Shown here: in pieces, positions 1 through 8,861 of the stretch
Position numbering within the stretch: position 1 is the first letter of the stretch
How the letters are laid out: each line of letters starts with the position of its first letter
Source of the DNA: an uncultured Caulobacterales bacterium
Lineage (GTDB): Bacteria > Pseudomonadota > Alphaproteobacteria > Caulobacterales > Maricaulaceae
NCBI GenBank assembly: GCA_937923115.1
Contig: CAKZTE010000096.1
Location: forward strand, 1-45,783
Length of the DNA: 45,783 nt
Direction of reading: 5' to 3'
Position numbers and translations under genes: made by a program
The notes under the pieces: model-generated
Told to the model about the DNA's origin: nothing
Database searches by the model: none
Seen by the model: only the letters and a program-made list of their open reading frames with translations

Positions 1-40
1 TCAAAAGAGCTTGCTCCTTTGAGACGCATATACGTCTTGA

Positions 41-115
41 GCGGGCGTAGCTCAGTGGTAGAGCACAACCTTGCCAAGGTTGGGGTCGTGAGTTCGAATC
101 TCATCGCCCGCTCCA
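41..115 (+). tRNA. tRNA-Gly (anticodon GCC)
   Basis: Complete cloverleaf. The acceptor stem GCGGGCG pairs with CGCCCGC, the D arm reads GTAGCTCAGTGGTAGAGC, the anticodon loop TTGCCAA gives anticodon GCC, the T arm contains GTTCGAATC, and an encoded CCA closes the gene after discriminator T. It decodes GGC and GGU glycine codons. Two short dyads lie just upstream (1-40). No integrase gene or 3-prime tRNA duplicate is seen next to it. Confidence 0.97.
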
Positions 116-456
116 TTTTCTACATTTTGGACTGATTTGTCGTTATTATGTCCCGTACGCCGTACCCCGCACCATGGGCAGCGCATGGCGATGGCCGATT
201 TTACAGCGCTTTAGTGTCTAAAATTCAACGGAGTCTACTTCTGGCATCATCGAAAAAACAAACAAAATTGACTCGGCGCGAGGTGAGGCCCGCGAAACTC
301 CAAACATGGAACTCCAAATAAGAGGATAAATTTCAATTTAAAATAGTGTTATTAAAGTAATGCGCGCTATTGCAACTGTACAAATCCTTTACAGTCTGTT
401 AACGTGGTAACAAGAGTAATGCTGATTTGGCGTGAATCGATAAGATCGGAATCCCC
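116..456. other. Intergenic leader between tRNA-Gly and first receiver gene
   Basis: About 340 bases without a convincing gene. It becomes AT-rich towards the 3-prime end and contains a short imperfect repeat (GAAACTCCAAA / GGAACTCCAAA near 292-317). A promoter for the downstream receiver gene is expected here, but I cannot assign one with confidence. The antisense ORF at 399-722 is a shadow of the receiver gene. Confidence 0.5.
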
Positions 457-846
457 TTGGCGCATGTTTTAGTTGTAGATGACAGTGAGTTTGATCGCCG
501 TATGATTATGCGCGCGCTTAGCCGTACGGATAAGTCATTGGGCTTTGCGGAGCTCAGTAATGGCAGCGGCGTGCTTGAAACGCTGAAATTATCTCTCCCC
601 GACTTAATCTTGCTTGATATCCGTATGCCTGGGCCAAGCGGATTTGAGGTCTTGGACGCGATAAAAGGGCATGAAAACTTCAATAGCTGCAATGTTGTTA
701 TGATTTCAGGGTCTAAGGCCAAATGCGATAAGCAGATGGCAGAAGAGAAAGGCGCGGCGGCTTACTTCCCCAAACCTAATTCCAAGGCGGGCTATATGGC
801 TTTGGCCGAACGGATCAGCGAGACCTATTTACAATTTGCGGCTTAA
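457..846 (+). CDS. Stand-alone response regulator receiver protein
   Basis: A 129-residue single-domain receiver with no output domain. The acidic pair is D8-D9 (VVDDS), the phospho-acceptor is D54 in LLDIRMPG, the switch serine is S84 (MISGS) and the conserved lysine is K106 (FPKP), so it should accept phosphate. The TTG start is needed to keep the first beta strand; an in-frame TGA lies 24 bases upstream, no ATG or GTG lies between, and GGA sits 6 bases before the TTG. The likely partner is the large CheB/CheR hybrid kinase two genes downstream, in the same orientation. Single-domain receivers usually act as phosphate shuttles or protein-interaction switches; which one applies here is not visible. 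Confidence 0.9.
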   Translation: MAHVLVVDDSEFDRRMIMRALSRTDKSLGFAELSNGSGVLETLKLSLPDLILLDIRMPGPSGFEVLDAIKGHENFNSCNVVMISGSKAKCDKQMAEEKGAAAYFPKPNSKAGYMALAERISETYLQFAA

Positions 847-914
847 TGCATTGTGGCCTTGCCTCTCGGCCATGGCCGTTATACCTTAAACGCTTGGGCA
901 AATGAGGAATGAGC

Positions 915-1274
915 GTGCTAAACATTTTACTGATTGATGATGATCCCGTTGAGCACAAGCTGATTCAAAGAATGCTGAAGGATTGTTATACGCAGCCTTA
1001 TCTTCTGCGCTACGCTGATACTGTCGACAAGGGTATCGCCATTATGAAAACGCAGCAGATTGACCTTATTCTTCTCGACGATAAGCTGAAAAACGGACTA
1101 ACGGCCGAACAATCTGTTCCGCGCCTTCGCGAATTTTCGAATAATATCGCGATGATCCTGATTTCGAGCTCAATTAACGCTGCCCACTTGCGCGATAAGG
1201 CTATCTTGGATGTTTACGATATTGTCGATAAATTTCACCTCAGAAGCCGTATTCGTGAGGGGCTGCTGACCTAG
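915..1274 (+). CDS. Stand-alone response regulator receiver protein
   Basis: A receiver of about 119 residues. Numbered from the upstream ATG, it has the acidic cluster D10-D12 (LIDDDP), acceptor D57 in LLDDKL, a serine run at S86-S88 in the switch position, and K108 (VDKFH). The ORF track starts at ATG 909, but the only good ribosome binding site, GAGGA at 904-908, touches that ATG and lies 6 bases before GTG 915, so GTG 915 is the better start. The acceptor loop lacks the usual MP of receivers and the LKNG region is unusual, so it is a divergent member. It lies between the first receiver and the hybrid kinase, all on the plus strand. Confidence 0.85.
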   Translation: MLNILLIDDDPVEHKLIQRMLKDCYTQPYLLRYADTVDKGIAIMKTQQIDLILLDDKLKNGLTAEQSVPRLREFSNNIAMILISSSINAAHLRDKAILDVYDIVDKFHLRSRIREGLLT

Positions 1275-1382
1275 TTCTCATCTCAGTTGTCATGGGGCTG
1301 CACTTAAAAGATTAAATGTTGCACTATTGTGAAGGGTTCATCTTCCTTGTAGACTTACGCATCGGGGCGGGAACGGATTTAA

Positions 1383-4300
1383 ATGGCGGACAGCAAAAAA
1401 ATGGCTCCTAAGGACAAATTGACCGCGCCTTCTGCTGCAAGGTCTAATAAGAAAAAAGTGTCCATGGTCGCGATTGGGGCTTCGGCGGGCGGACTTGAGC
1501 CATTTGAGCGTTTTTTTGATGCTATGCCGGTCAATTCTGACACCGCTTTTGTCATTATTCAGCATTTGTCGCCTGATTTTGAAAGCATGATGGATGAGCT
1601 TTTATCGCGCCATTCCAGCATGGATATTGAGCGCGTCGTCAATGAGCTTCCCGTAAAACCAAACACAATTTACTTGAACCCGCCGCGGTCTAAAATGATC
1701 ATCAAGAATGGCAAGTTCATTCTCCAAGATAAGCCTGAGAGCCGTGAGCTTAATCTACCAATTGATATTTTCTTTGACTCATTTGCGCAGGAATATGGCC
1801 GCGAAGCTATTGCGATTGTTCTGTCTGGTACGGGCAGTGACGGGACGCGCGGGGCCGCCATGATTAAAGGGCATGAGGGCACAGTTTTGGTCCAAACGCC
1901 CGCTAGCGCAAAATTTGACGGCATGCCACGTTCCGTAATCGAAAGCGGAAACTTTGATGCCATGGCAACGCCGTCTGAATTGCCGACCCTCATTAAGCGA
2001 ATCCGCGAAGGTAAAACAATTGACCAGTCCTATACGGGCGAGATTGAAGACGATCCTGAAAAGCATATCTTCCTGAGATTACGTGATAAATACGGCACAG
2101 ACTTTGGCTATTACAAAGAAGCCACGCTGACGCGCCGATTTGAACGCCGCGCGACCCTCGCCGGCACAGATCTTATTGGCTATGCCAAGCGCCTCGCGAC
2201 AGACGCCGAAGAACTCGATGCCCTTTATGCGGATATGCTGATTGACGTCACCTCATTCTTTCGCGACATCAAGGGCTTTAAGGCCATAACCAAACACGCC
2301 ATTGCGCCACTTGCGGCAAAAATGACCCATGACAAGCAAATTCGCGTTTGGGTGGCCGGGTGCTCAAGCGGCGAAGAGGCTTACTCTTTCGCGATCGCAT
2401 TTGCCGAACACGCGCGGGAAAACAATATACCGCTTAATCTGAAAATTCTCGCTACAGATGTTCACCAGCGCTCTCTTGGGGCGGCGGCCGAGGGGCTTTA
2501 TCCGAAGTCCTCATTGACGGGTTTAACTGAAGAGCAAATCGAGCGCTATTTCGAAAAGCATGTTGATTATTATCAAGTGCGTCAGCAATTGCGCCGACTT
2601 GTTGTGTTTAGCCGTCATAACCTTTTGCGCGATCCGCCGTTCACGCGCATGGACCTTGTCAGTTGCCGCAATGTGATGATCTATTTTAAAGAGCAAGCCC
2701 AGCAAAAGACCTTGGCGCTGTTTCACTTTGCTCTGCGCACCGATGCGTTTTTATTCCTCGGCCCCAGCGAGTCGCTTGGACGGCTAGAGGACGAGTTTGA
2801 AACGCTCGACCGACGCTGGAAGATTTACAAAAAATTGCGTGATGTGCGCCTGCTTGAAGCGACCTCTCTTCTGCCGCGCGATAGTGCCAATCGGCCAAAG
2901 CCGGAATTTACGCCGCCCTATCTCACGGGCCGTACGGGCACATTGCAGCGTTTCCAAAAAGCGCATGGCGAAGCCTTGGAGATGATGCTCAAGGACTTTG
3001 CGCCTCCAGGCTTCCTTTTGAATAAGAAAGGCGAAATTGTTCACGTCTTCGGGAATGCTGGCAAATTTGTATCCATTGACGGCGGCGTGTTTAGTAACCT
3101 CATCGTCGACCTCATTGATCCACAGCTCAAGCTTGCTGTGATGACAGGGCTTGAGCGTTTAACGGCGGCTGAAAAACTAACATTTGAGCGCCGCGTGATT
3201 ATGACCGATGATGACGGGATTTTGGAACAATCTGTCGTCGTCTCGCTAAAATCTCTATCCGAGAGCACGATTGGCCCGAACCACTTCTTGCTGACGTTGG
3301 TGTCATCGGTCCACGACCGCCTGGCAGAGGAGCCGTTGCCTAAGTATTTGGATGCGGGCGAATCCTCCCAGCTCTTGCAAAACCGGATCAAGGATTTGGA
3401 GCGTGATTTGGGCTCAACCGAGCAAAGCCTTCAGGCTTTGGTCGAAGAACTGCAAACCAGTAACGAAGAGCTCCAGGCCACGAATGAAGAATTGATGGCG
3501 TCAAACGAAGAGCTGCAGTCCACAAATGAGGAACTGCATTCTGTAAACGAAGAACTTTACACTGTTAGCTCAGAGCATCAGCGTAAAATTGATGAGCTGA
3601 CCGTCCTTAGCGATGATATGAATCTGCTGCTTCATGCGACATCAATTGGTATTTTGTTCCTAGGCGAGAACCTACATATTCGCCGGTTTACACCGTCTGC
3701 GGCCGAAGTCTTTAATCTTATGGCCCAAGACATTAGCCGGCCGTTTGCGCATACCACCTATAAATTCCAAGACAAGTCGTTTCAGAAAAAAGTCAAAACG
3801 GTTCTCAAAACTGAAGTGCCACATGCCCAAGAGGTGCAGGTTGAGGGTAAGACCTATATTCTCACTATTCTGCCTTATGTGACAGCTGTAAAAGAGGCGT
3901 CTGGCATTGTGATTACAATGGTCGAGATTACAGACCTTAAAGCGGCCGAACGGGCCCGAATTGCCGAGAAAGAAATCTACGAAACTGTGCTCAATGATCT
4001 GTCAGAAGCCGTCTTCCGGGTGCACTTATCTGATGGCACGCTGGTTACGTGTAATGAGCAATTTGTTAACCGCTATTGCCCAGACCTAAAGATTAATCAG
4101 GTTATCGGCAAAACGCTTGAAGAGGTTGTTGACCCTGAATTCAAGACAACTATTTTTGATCGCGTGAAAGGCCAGAAAGTCGGAGAGTTGACAACCGTCC
4201 TCATGAAACGCGATGGCATCGTTACGTCAGGTCAGTTGAGATTGCTTGCCGATGAAAAAGGCAACCCTGAGGTTTTGCAAGCGACCGCGATGGATATCAC

Positions 4301-5513
4301 GGCGCAGTACCGATACACAGAGGCGCTTGAGGAAATCCTGAAGGTTGAAGAAGTCGGAAGCTATAAATTTGACGAGGGTGTCGATCTCGAAAAGCTTTTA
4401 GAAATTGGCCGTAATTACCTTGATGTGCCTTATGCTCTGATAACAAAAACCGATGATGACAAAAGCATAATTACACACGCTAAGGGCTTTAAAAAAGCGC
4501 CCAAAGATAGCGATGCGGCCGTTTTTTACAATTTTGAAGACGTCTTAGAGGAGGGTCTCGACTCACTTGTTATGACACATGTTGAGAACAACATGATTGA
4601 GAACGCATTGGGTCTAAAGGACTATATAGGTGTGAGAATTTTGACCCATCGTGAAAAATATGGGATAATGCATTTTGCTAATAATAATGCCCGCAACAAA
4701 CCATTTACGGATATGGAACGCAACGTTGTCCAGTTGCTGTCGCGCTTAGCGGGATTCTTCCTTGATCGAAAAATTCAACTTGAGAATATTCAAAAGCGGC
4801 AGGAAGCTCTTGAAAACGTCAATGAAGGTTTGAACCGCTTTACCTATCTGGCATCACATGATTTGCAAGAACCTTTGCGTAAAATTCAGCAAAGTGGTGA
4901 AATGCTCCATATTGATACGGAAGGGTTACTTGATGAAGACAGTGCTTATTTCTTAAAAATCATGATTGAAGCCTCGGGGCGTATGCGCTCGTTGATTGAC
5001 GACCTTCTGCTTTATTCAGCTTCTGCGAATCAGGACTTTGTTACGGAGGATATTGATCTCGAACGGCTCATCGAACAAGCGGTTAAAGATTTGCAAGGCT
5101 CCATTAATGAGTCTAATGCTACGGTGCATGTCGCCAGCCTGCCCATTGTGGCATGTGATCCCGTTATTATGAAGCAAGTTTTTGTTAATATACTTAGTAA
5201 CAGCCTAAAATACAGGCATGAGGGTACAGAGCCAAAAATCACAGTCTCTGCAAAGACACTAAAATCCGTTACTCACCTTAGCTTTAAAGATAATGGGATT
5301 GGCATGGAGCTTGACGGTAAGATTGATATTTTCGAACCCTTTATTAGGCTCCATTCAAAAACTGTTTATTCTGGTTCAGGCATCGGACTCGCAATCTGTA
5401 AAACAGTTTGCGACCGACATGGTTGGGAAATAGATGTTAAAAGTAAGTTGGATGAAGGCACCGAGGTTATTTTTATTATTCAAAATTCACAAGTAACTAA
5501 AAAATACCCCTAG
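1383..5513 (+). CDS. CheB-CheR-PAS-GAF hybrid histidine kinase
   Basis: A 1376-residue fusion. Residues 28-210 form a CheB methylesterase domain (S34 in GASAGG, H61 in IIQHL, D153 in GTGSDG). Residues 225-480 form a CheR methyltransferase (SAM loop VWVAGCSSGEEAYS, then SCRNVMIYF). Residues 660-740 are a coiled coil of repeated NEEL heptads. Two PAS-like segments (about 745-855 and 865-980) and a GAF-like domain (about 985-1130) follow. The kinase has H1159 in ASHDLQEP, the N box around N1269/N1273, DNGIG and GSGIGLA, so all core elements are present. CheB here lacks its own receiver. The architecture is known in proteobacteria. Five receiver-like genes surround it, and no chemoreceptor, CheA or CheW is in the window, so a non-chemotaxis phosphorelay is the inference. 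Confidence 0.95.
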   Translation: MADSKKMAPKDKLTAPSAARSNKKKVSMVAIGASAGGLEPFERFFDAMPVNSDTAFVIIQHLSPDFESMMDELLSRHSSMDIERVVNELPVKPNTIYLNPPRSKMIIKNGKFILQDKPESRELNLPIDIFFDSFAQEYGREAIAIVLSGTGSDGTRGAAMIKGHEGTVLVQTPASAKFDGMPRSVIESGNFDAMATPSELPTLIKRIREGKTIDQSYTGEIEDDPEKHIFLRLRDKYGTDFGYYKEATLTRRFERRATLAGTDLIGYAKRLATDAEELDALYADMLIDVTSFFRDIKGFKAITKHAIAPLAAKMTHDKQIRVWVAGCSSGEEAYSFAIAFAEHARENNIPLNLKILATDVHQRSLGAAAEGLYPKSSLTGLTEEQIERYFEKHVDYYQVRQQLRRLVVFSRHNLLRDPPFTRMDLVSCRNVMIYFKEQAQQKTLALFHFALRTDAFLFLGPSESLGRLEDEFETLDRRWKIYKKLRDVRLLEATSLLPRDSANRPKPEFTPPYLTGRTGTLQRFQKAHGEALEMMLKDFAPPGFLLNKKGEIVHVFGNAGKFVSIDGGVFSNLIVDLIDPQLKLAVMTGLERLTAAEKLTFERRVIMTDDDGILEQSVVVSLKSLSESTIGPNHFLLTLVSSVHDRLAEEPLPKYLDAGESSQLLQNRIKDLERDLGSTEQSLQALVEELQTSNEELQATNEELMASNEELQSTNEELHSVNEELYTVSSEHQRKIDELTVLSDDMNLLLHATSIGILFLGENLHIRRFTPSAAEVFNLMAQDISRPFAHTTYKFQDKSFQKKVKTVLKTEVPHAQEVQVEGKTYILTILPYVTAVKEASGIVITMVEITDLKAAERARIAEKEIYETVLNDLSEAVFRVHLSDGTLVTCNEQFVNRYCPDLKINQVIGKTLEEVVDPEFKTTIFDRVKGQKVGELTTVLMKRDGIVTSGQLRLLADEKGNPEVLQATAMDITAQYRYTEALEEILKVEEVGSYKFDEGVDLEKLLEIGRNYLDVPYALITKTDDDKSIITHAKGFKKAPKDSDAAVFYNFEDVLEEGLDSLVMTHVENNMIENALGLKDYIGVRILTHREKYGIMHFANNNARNKPFTDMERNVVQLLSRLAGFFLDRKIQLENIQKRQEALENVNEGLNRFTYLASHDLQEPLRKIQQSGEMLHIDTEGLLDEDSAYFLKIMIEASGRMRSLIDDLLLYSASANQDFVTEDIDLERLIEQAVKDLQGSINESNATVHVASLPIVACDPVIMKQVFVNILSNSLKYRHEGTEPKITVSAKTLKSVTHLSFKDNGIGMELDGKIDIFEPFIRLHSKTVYSGSGIGLAICKTVCDRHGWEIDVKSKLDEGTEVIFIIQNSQVTKKYP

Positions 5514-5619
5514 GTTAAACTTTCATTTACCATATAAATTGTATGAGGATTAACCATTATGGTGTAATAATTATCATGCATGATATTTGGTGCAAAATGA
5601 TAGTACTCTGGTGAATTGT

Positions 5620-6048
5620 ATGACTTATAGTAACGCCCCGCTGCGTATCGTTATGGTGGATGATGACAAGGATGATATATTTTTAACCAGAATGGCATTT
5701 AAACGCGCTGATTTAACCTCAATATTCATGGGTTTGGAATCGGGTAAAGACCTTTTCGACTATATTAAAAACAATGGCATTGGTTCGATAGATTTGCTCC
5801 TGCTGGACCTTAATATGCCAGTTCAGGATGGTCATGCCATTTTAAAAGAGCTTGCCGACTATCCGCATTTTAAAGAACTTTGCACGGTTATGTTTTCAAC
5901 GTCGCGTCGGGTTGTTGATAAAGAGGTTTCTAAGAATTTGGGTGCAACGGCATTTATAGTGAAACCAAGCACTGCTCCCGAAACAGACGCTTTTGTTAAA
6001 AATGTATCTGAAATTGTTCGATCACGTGAGTATGCAGTTGCTTGCTAA
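5620..6048 (+). CDS. Rcp1-like stand-alone response regulator
   Basis: A 142-residue receiver counted from ATG 5620; the track extends to a TTG at 5587, but the added residues do not resemble the family. The acidic run is VMVDDD, the acceptor is D63 in LLDLNMP, the switch residues are S93-T94 and the lysine is K115 (IVKPS). The extended loop after the acceptor (NMPVQDGHAILKEL) matches the Rcp1 class, which usually serves phytochrome-like or bacteriophytochrome-type kinases. It is a clear paralogue of the gene at 6662-7081. A hairpin TGCTAAT-GACA-ATTAGCA spans the stop codon (6043-6060), followed by a short T run, and could be a weak terminator. Confidence 0.9.
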   Translation: MTYSNAPLRIVMVDDDKDDIFLTRMAFKRADLTSIFMGLESGKDLFDYIKNNGIGSIDLLLLDLNMPVQDGHAILKELADYPHFKELCTVMFSTSRRVVDKEVSKNLGATAFIVKPSTAPETDAFVKNVSEIVRSREYAVAC

Positions 6049-6190
6049 TGACAATTAGCATTTAAACTGATCTGTGATAAATCCAATTTTAAAGCCTAAT
6101 AATAGCCCAACTTGGCGCTGAACAAAATAGCTGTTTTTCGACCGTAATTAGTATAAGCATAACGCAAGAGCGTTAGTAGGCGAGCTGGTT

Positions 6191-6616
6191 ATGAAAAAAG
6201 TAGCAATTCAGAGAAGTTATGGTGAAAATCAGTCGTCATGGAAGCGGGTTTTTGAGTTAAATTCGTTCGAAGTTGAATCGTGTAGCGATCATGAACAATT
6301 TCGACTTTTGCTGGATAAAGGACAGTATGACCTGTTAATTATCGAACTTTGTCCGCACAAGAAAGTTAATAATCTTACCAGCCTATTGAACATTATAAAG
6401 CTTGGCAAACTTGCTCCTCCAACAATTATAATTTTGCAAGAAGACATGTGTATGTTGTACAGGTCAGACCTAAAAGAATTCGTTAAAAGAAGATTTTTTA
6501 ATAGAAACGCCAAAATAATTTCCAAACCCTTTGTCGTTCCAGACCTTATAAGTGAGTCGATTGATTTATTGGATAATTCAGCACAATTTGATCCAATGTT
6601 GGCTCGGCTGTATTAA
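6191..6616 (+). CDS. Degenerate receiver-like protein
   Basis: A 141-residue protein with the outline of a receiver but not its chemistry. The N-terminus (VAIQRSYGEN) lacks the acidic pair. The acceptor position in YDLLIIELCPHK carries glutamate where aspartate is expected. The C-terminal SKPF keeps the conserved lysine-proline. A glutamate here can mimic a permanently phosphorylated state, or the protein may be a pseudo-receiver used for binding only. ATG 6191 is preceded by AGGCGAG. Base composition is more AT-rich than in the flanking receivers. It is sandwiched between two paralogous Rcp1-like receivers. The family assignment is inference from the pattern of hydrophobic strands. Confidence 0.7.
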   Translation: MKKVAIQRSYGENQSSWKRVFELNSFEVESCSDHEQFRLLLDKGQYDLLIIELCPHKKVNNLTSLLNIIKLGKLAPPTIIILQEDMCMLYRSDLKEFVKRRFFNRNAKIISKPFVVPDLISESIDLLDNSAQFDPMLARLY

Positions 6617-6661
6617 ATTAACTGAAAATGGGTTAAGATGCGTTGAGGTTCGGGGGTAAAA

Positions 6662-7081
6662 ATGAGTTCAGGAGAAAACCTATTACGCATTGTAATGGTT
6701 GATGACGATCGAGACGATATCTTTTTAACAAAAATGGCTTTTAAAAAATTCCCCGCGCCATATACGTTCACTGGGCTTACTTCAGGTGATAATTTCTTTA
6801 CGCACATCGAAACAAACGGGATAGAGTCGATTGATTTGGTTCTTTTAGATTTGAACATGCCCGTCAGAGATGGGCATGATGTATTAGCGGAACTTCAAAC
6901 TTACCCAAATTTTGAAAATCTGACTGTAATTATTTTCACGACATCTAATCGTAGTTTTGATAAAGATATATCTGAAGTTTTAGGCGCGGACGCTTACTTC
7001 GTTAAGCCTGCTACAAAAGTTGAAGTAAATGAATTCTTACGGCTTGTATCGGAGATAGTTAAAGCGCCAAAGCCAATTTAG
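6662..7081 (+). CDS. Rcp1-like stand-alone response regulator
   Basis: A 139-residue receiver: VMVDDDRDD acidic cluster, acceptor D63 in LLDLNMP, switch T93-T94, lysine K115 (FVKPA). Identity to the receiver at 5620-6048 is high across the full length (LRIVMVDDD, DDIFLT, MAFK, LLDLNMPV, DGH), so the two arose by duplication. ATG 6662 follows GGGGG at 8 bases. Like the others it has no output domain, so it probably passes phosphate to another protein or regulates by contact. The gene ends 24 bases from a convergent TerB-like gene. Confidence 0.9.
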   Translation: MSSGENLLRIVMVDDDRDDIFLTKMAFKKFPAPYTFTGLTSGDNFFTHIETNGIESIDLVLLDLNMPVRDGHDVLAELQTYPNFENLTVIIFTTSNRSFDKDISEVLGADAYFVKPATKVEVNEFLRLVSEIVKAPKPI

Positions 7082-7105
7082 CTGTTTCTCGCAAATGATT
7101 TGTCA

Positions 7106-7597
7106 CTAAGACATCATAGACGTTTTCGCTTGCCGAATAAGAACCTCTTCATGCACGTCATTGCCGCGTACATTCCAAAACAAGATTGTTTTCTTGATGA
7201 ATAGCTCTTCTTTCGCGCCGTAATCCCCATCTGCGATGGCTACTTTTACCATGGCGGTCAGCACGTCCAGCTTCTGCGGCAGGTGACGCATGTGGCTAAA
7301 GATGTCGATTAGCGTTTCTTCATAGGCCAAGCTCTCAATGACCGCGACAAGGTCGGCCTTATTGTGGACAAACCAGTCAAAGACCATTTTGCGAGTCATA
7401 ACAACTTTTGGATCAATCACGGCGGCAAGCTCAATCATAACGTCTTGATAGGTATCAAGCTCTTCTTTGACGACTTTTCCGTTCGCAACAACGATGAGCC
7501 CGACAAGCTTAAAAATTTGCTTCCAATTTGAGGCGCCAAACCGTCTTTCGGATGCGACAATGCGTTTCTTTGAGTCACTAACGTCTGATGATGTCAT
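7106..7597 (-). CDS. TerB-like domain protein
   Basis: About 163 residues. I place the start at ATG 7597, preceded by AGGAC, rather than the track start at 7645. Two segments carry the TerB signature of a hydrophobic helix followed by an acidic DG-type loop: IVVANGKVVKEELDTYQDV near residues 31-50 and VAIADGDYGAKEELFIKK near 118-135. TerB domains form helical bundles linked to tellurite resistance and, more widely, to membrane stress and metal-dependent signalling complexes. No other ter gene is nearby, so tellurite resistance should not be inferred. It is transcribed towards the receiver island. Confidence 0.65.
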   Translation of the reverse strand: MTSSDVSDSKKRIVASERRFGASNWKQIFKLVGLIVVANGKVVKEELDTYQDVMIELAAVIDPKVVMTRKMVFDWFVHNKADLVAVIESLAYEETLIDIFSHMRHLPQKLDVLTAMVKVAIADGDYGAKEELFIKKTILFWNVRGNDVHEEVLIRQAKTSMMS

Positions 7598-7645
7598 TGT
7601 AAGTCCTAATTTCGTTTGACTATAATGGCATTGACATCTTAACAA

Positions 7646-8010
7646 TGTGTTATGAAGTGGCCAGATTAACAGTCAGGTTGCAAATTACAAAACATCGCCC
7701 AAAAATGCAAGGTCAATGCCAGGTTCAACTCCTAATAGTTATATAGCAAGACGTTTACACTCTAGAAACCATAAAATGGTTAATGGATATTAACTTTTTG
7801 ACGTCCACATTTAACCTGTGGAAAACCTCGGTTTTATTGGGGATATTAACCTTTTTCAGCTGATTTTAAACTCTTAAATTGCAAAGATTTCAAAATTTGA
7901 ACGTCCTAAAATGAACGGGCGGCCTGCTTGCGTTCATCTTCATGCGCTAATGAGAAGGTGTTGGTATTTTAGCGCGACCTCTTGGCTGTGCTCGAAGAAA
8001 GGCTTTTAAA
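7646..8010. other. AT-rich leader with DnaA-box-like and repeated motifs
   Basis: An intergenic stretch of about 360 bases between divergent genes. It contains two copies of GGATATTAAC (7785-7794 and 7841-7850), each followed by a pyrimidine and a T run. TGTGGAAAA lies between them (7817-7825), one mismatch from the reverse complement of the DnaA box. A near-miss CtrA-like pair, TTAA-N6-TTAA, falls at 7781-7794. The downstream gene encodes a ParB-like protein. The stretch could be a regulatory region or a relic of a replication or partition site; nothing proves either. Confidence 0.4.
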
Positions 8011-8730
8011 ATGACGATGATGCTCATTCCGTTAAAAGATTTAACCGCGCTTGATAATGTTCAGCGGTTTTCTGCTCGCAGACGCCGTGAGCTTGATCCC
8101 ATTAAACGCTCCATCACAAATGATGGCCTTCTCAATCCGCTTATCGTTATGAAGCAAAGCGGTCGTTATCAAGTAATTGACGGTAAAAAGCGTCTACAAG
8201 TCATTCGCCAGCTCGTGAAAACCAAAAAGCAAACACGCGCGCTGAACAAGATTCCATGCGTCATTCAAGAGACTCCATCACACGTTATTTCCGAACCCAG
8301 CCGCCCAATGCTGCTGAGCGGGCCAGAACTTGCGCACGCGATTATAACGCAGATGGATTTGGGGCATCCGCCTGTCTCCGTGGCGCAACGCTTTGAGTGC
8401 GGCATTAACGTCGTAGAGGACGCAATGAGCCTCAAGTCGCTGCACCCGACAATGTTGACACATTTCAACAATAAAGCGATCACGCTTGAGCAAGCGTCGG
8501 CCTTTGCGACTATTCCAAACCCTGAAGCACAGCTCAGCCTGCTATTGCAGCTTGGCCCGTTCGTTTCGAATATGGACATTATTGAGGCGATTAAATCAGG
8601 CGAGACGGTTATTGAGGTCCCAAATGGCGACGTCGTTATCTTACCAAGCCGCACGCAAACCCCGGCGCGCCGCCCGCTGGCCGCTACCAAGACGCGAGAT
8701 AACATTTACCCCTTACACGCCGCTGCTTAA
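8011..8730 (+). CDS. ParB/RepB-like partition family protein
   Basis: A 239-residue protein. The N-terminal ParB/Srx nuclease-like domain spans about residues 4-90 (IPLKDLTAL, IKRSITNDGLLNPLIVM, YQVIDGKKRLQVI). A helix-turn-helix segment follows around residues 113-150 (GHPPVSVAQRFECGINVVEDAMSL), then QASAFATIPNPEAQL. This order matches RepB-type partition proteins of alphaproteobacteria and relatives of chromosomal ParB. No parA or replication gene is adjacent, and it is shorter than ParB of the chromosome, so it may be an orphan regulator or DNA-binding protein derived from the family. RBS GAAAGG lies 8 bases before ATG. The gene ends ahead of a strong terminator at 8812. Confidence 0.8.
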   Translation: MTMMLIPLKDLTALDNVQRFSARRRRELDPIKRSITNDGLLNPLIVMKQSGRYQVIDGKKRLQVIRQLVKTKKQTRALNKIPCVIQETPSHVISEPSRPMLLSGPELAHAIITQMDLGHPPVSVAQRFECGINVVEDAMSLKSLHPTMLTHFNNKAITLEQASAFATIPNPEAQLSLLLQLGPFVSNMDIIEAIKSGETVIEVPNGDVVILPSRTQTPARRPLAATKTRDNIYPLHAAA

Positions 8731-8811
8731 TTTCAGCCTTCCCCGGCAATAACAAGCAGTGTCGTCCCGCACAAAATAGTATAGCCCCTCCCTTGGCTAC
8801 TATGTGTGCAT

Positions 8812-8846
8812 AACAGCCGGAGCCTTGTGCTCCGGCTGTTTCTTTT
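8812..8846 (+). terminator. Strong rho-independent terminator
   Basis: A perfect 12-bp stem, AACAGCCGGAGC with GCTCCGGCTGTT, separated by a 5-base loop and followed by TCTTTT. It lies 81 bases after the ParB-like gene and should end its transcript. Confidence 0.93.
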
Positions 8847-8861
8847 ATCGAGCGCTACTCA

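Noticed and set aside
41-456. Integration site of a mobile element at tRNA-Gly
   Set aside because: No integrase, no second copy of the tRNA 3-prime end and no phage or plasmid genes were seen in the adjacent sequence.
6043-6060. Rho-independent terminator after the first Rcp1-like receiver
   Set aside because: The stem is only 7 bp and AT-rich, overlaps the stop codon and is followed by only three T residues; kept as a note in the gene entry.
7106-7597. Tellurite resistance function for the TerB-like protein
   Set aside because: No other ter gene is nearby, and the domain occurs widely in unrelated contexts.
7781-7794. CtrA-type box before the ParB-like gene
   Set aside because: The spacing is N6 and not N7, so it does not fit the consensus.
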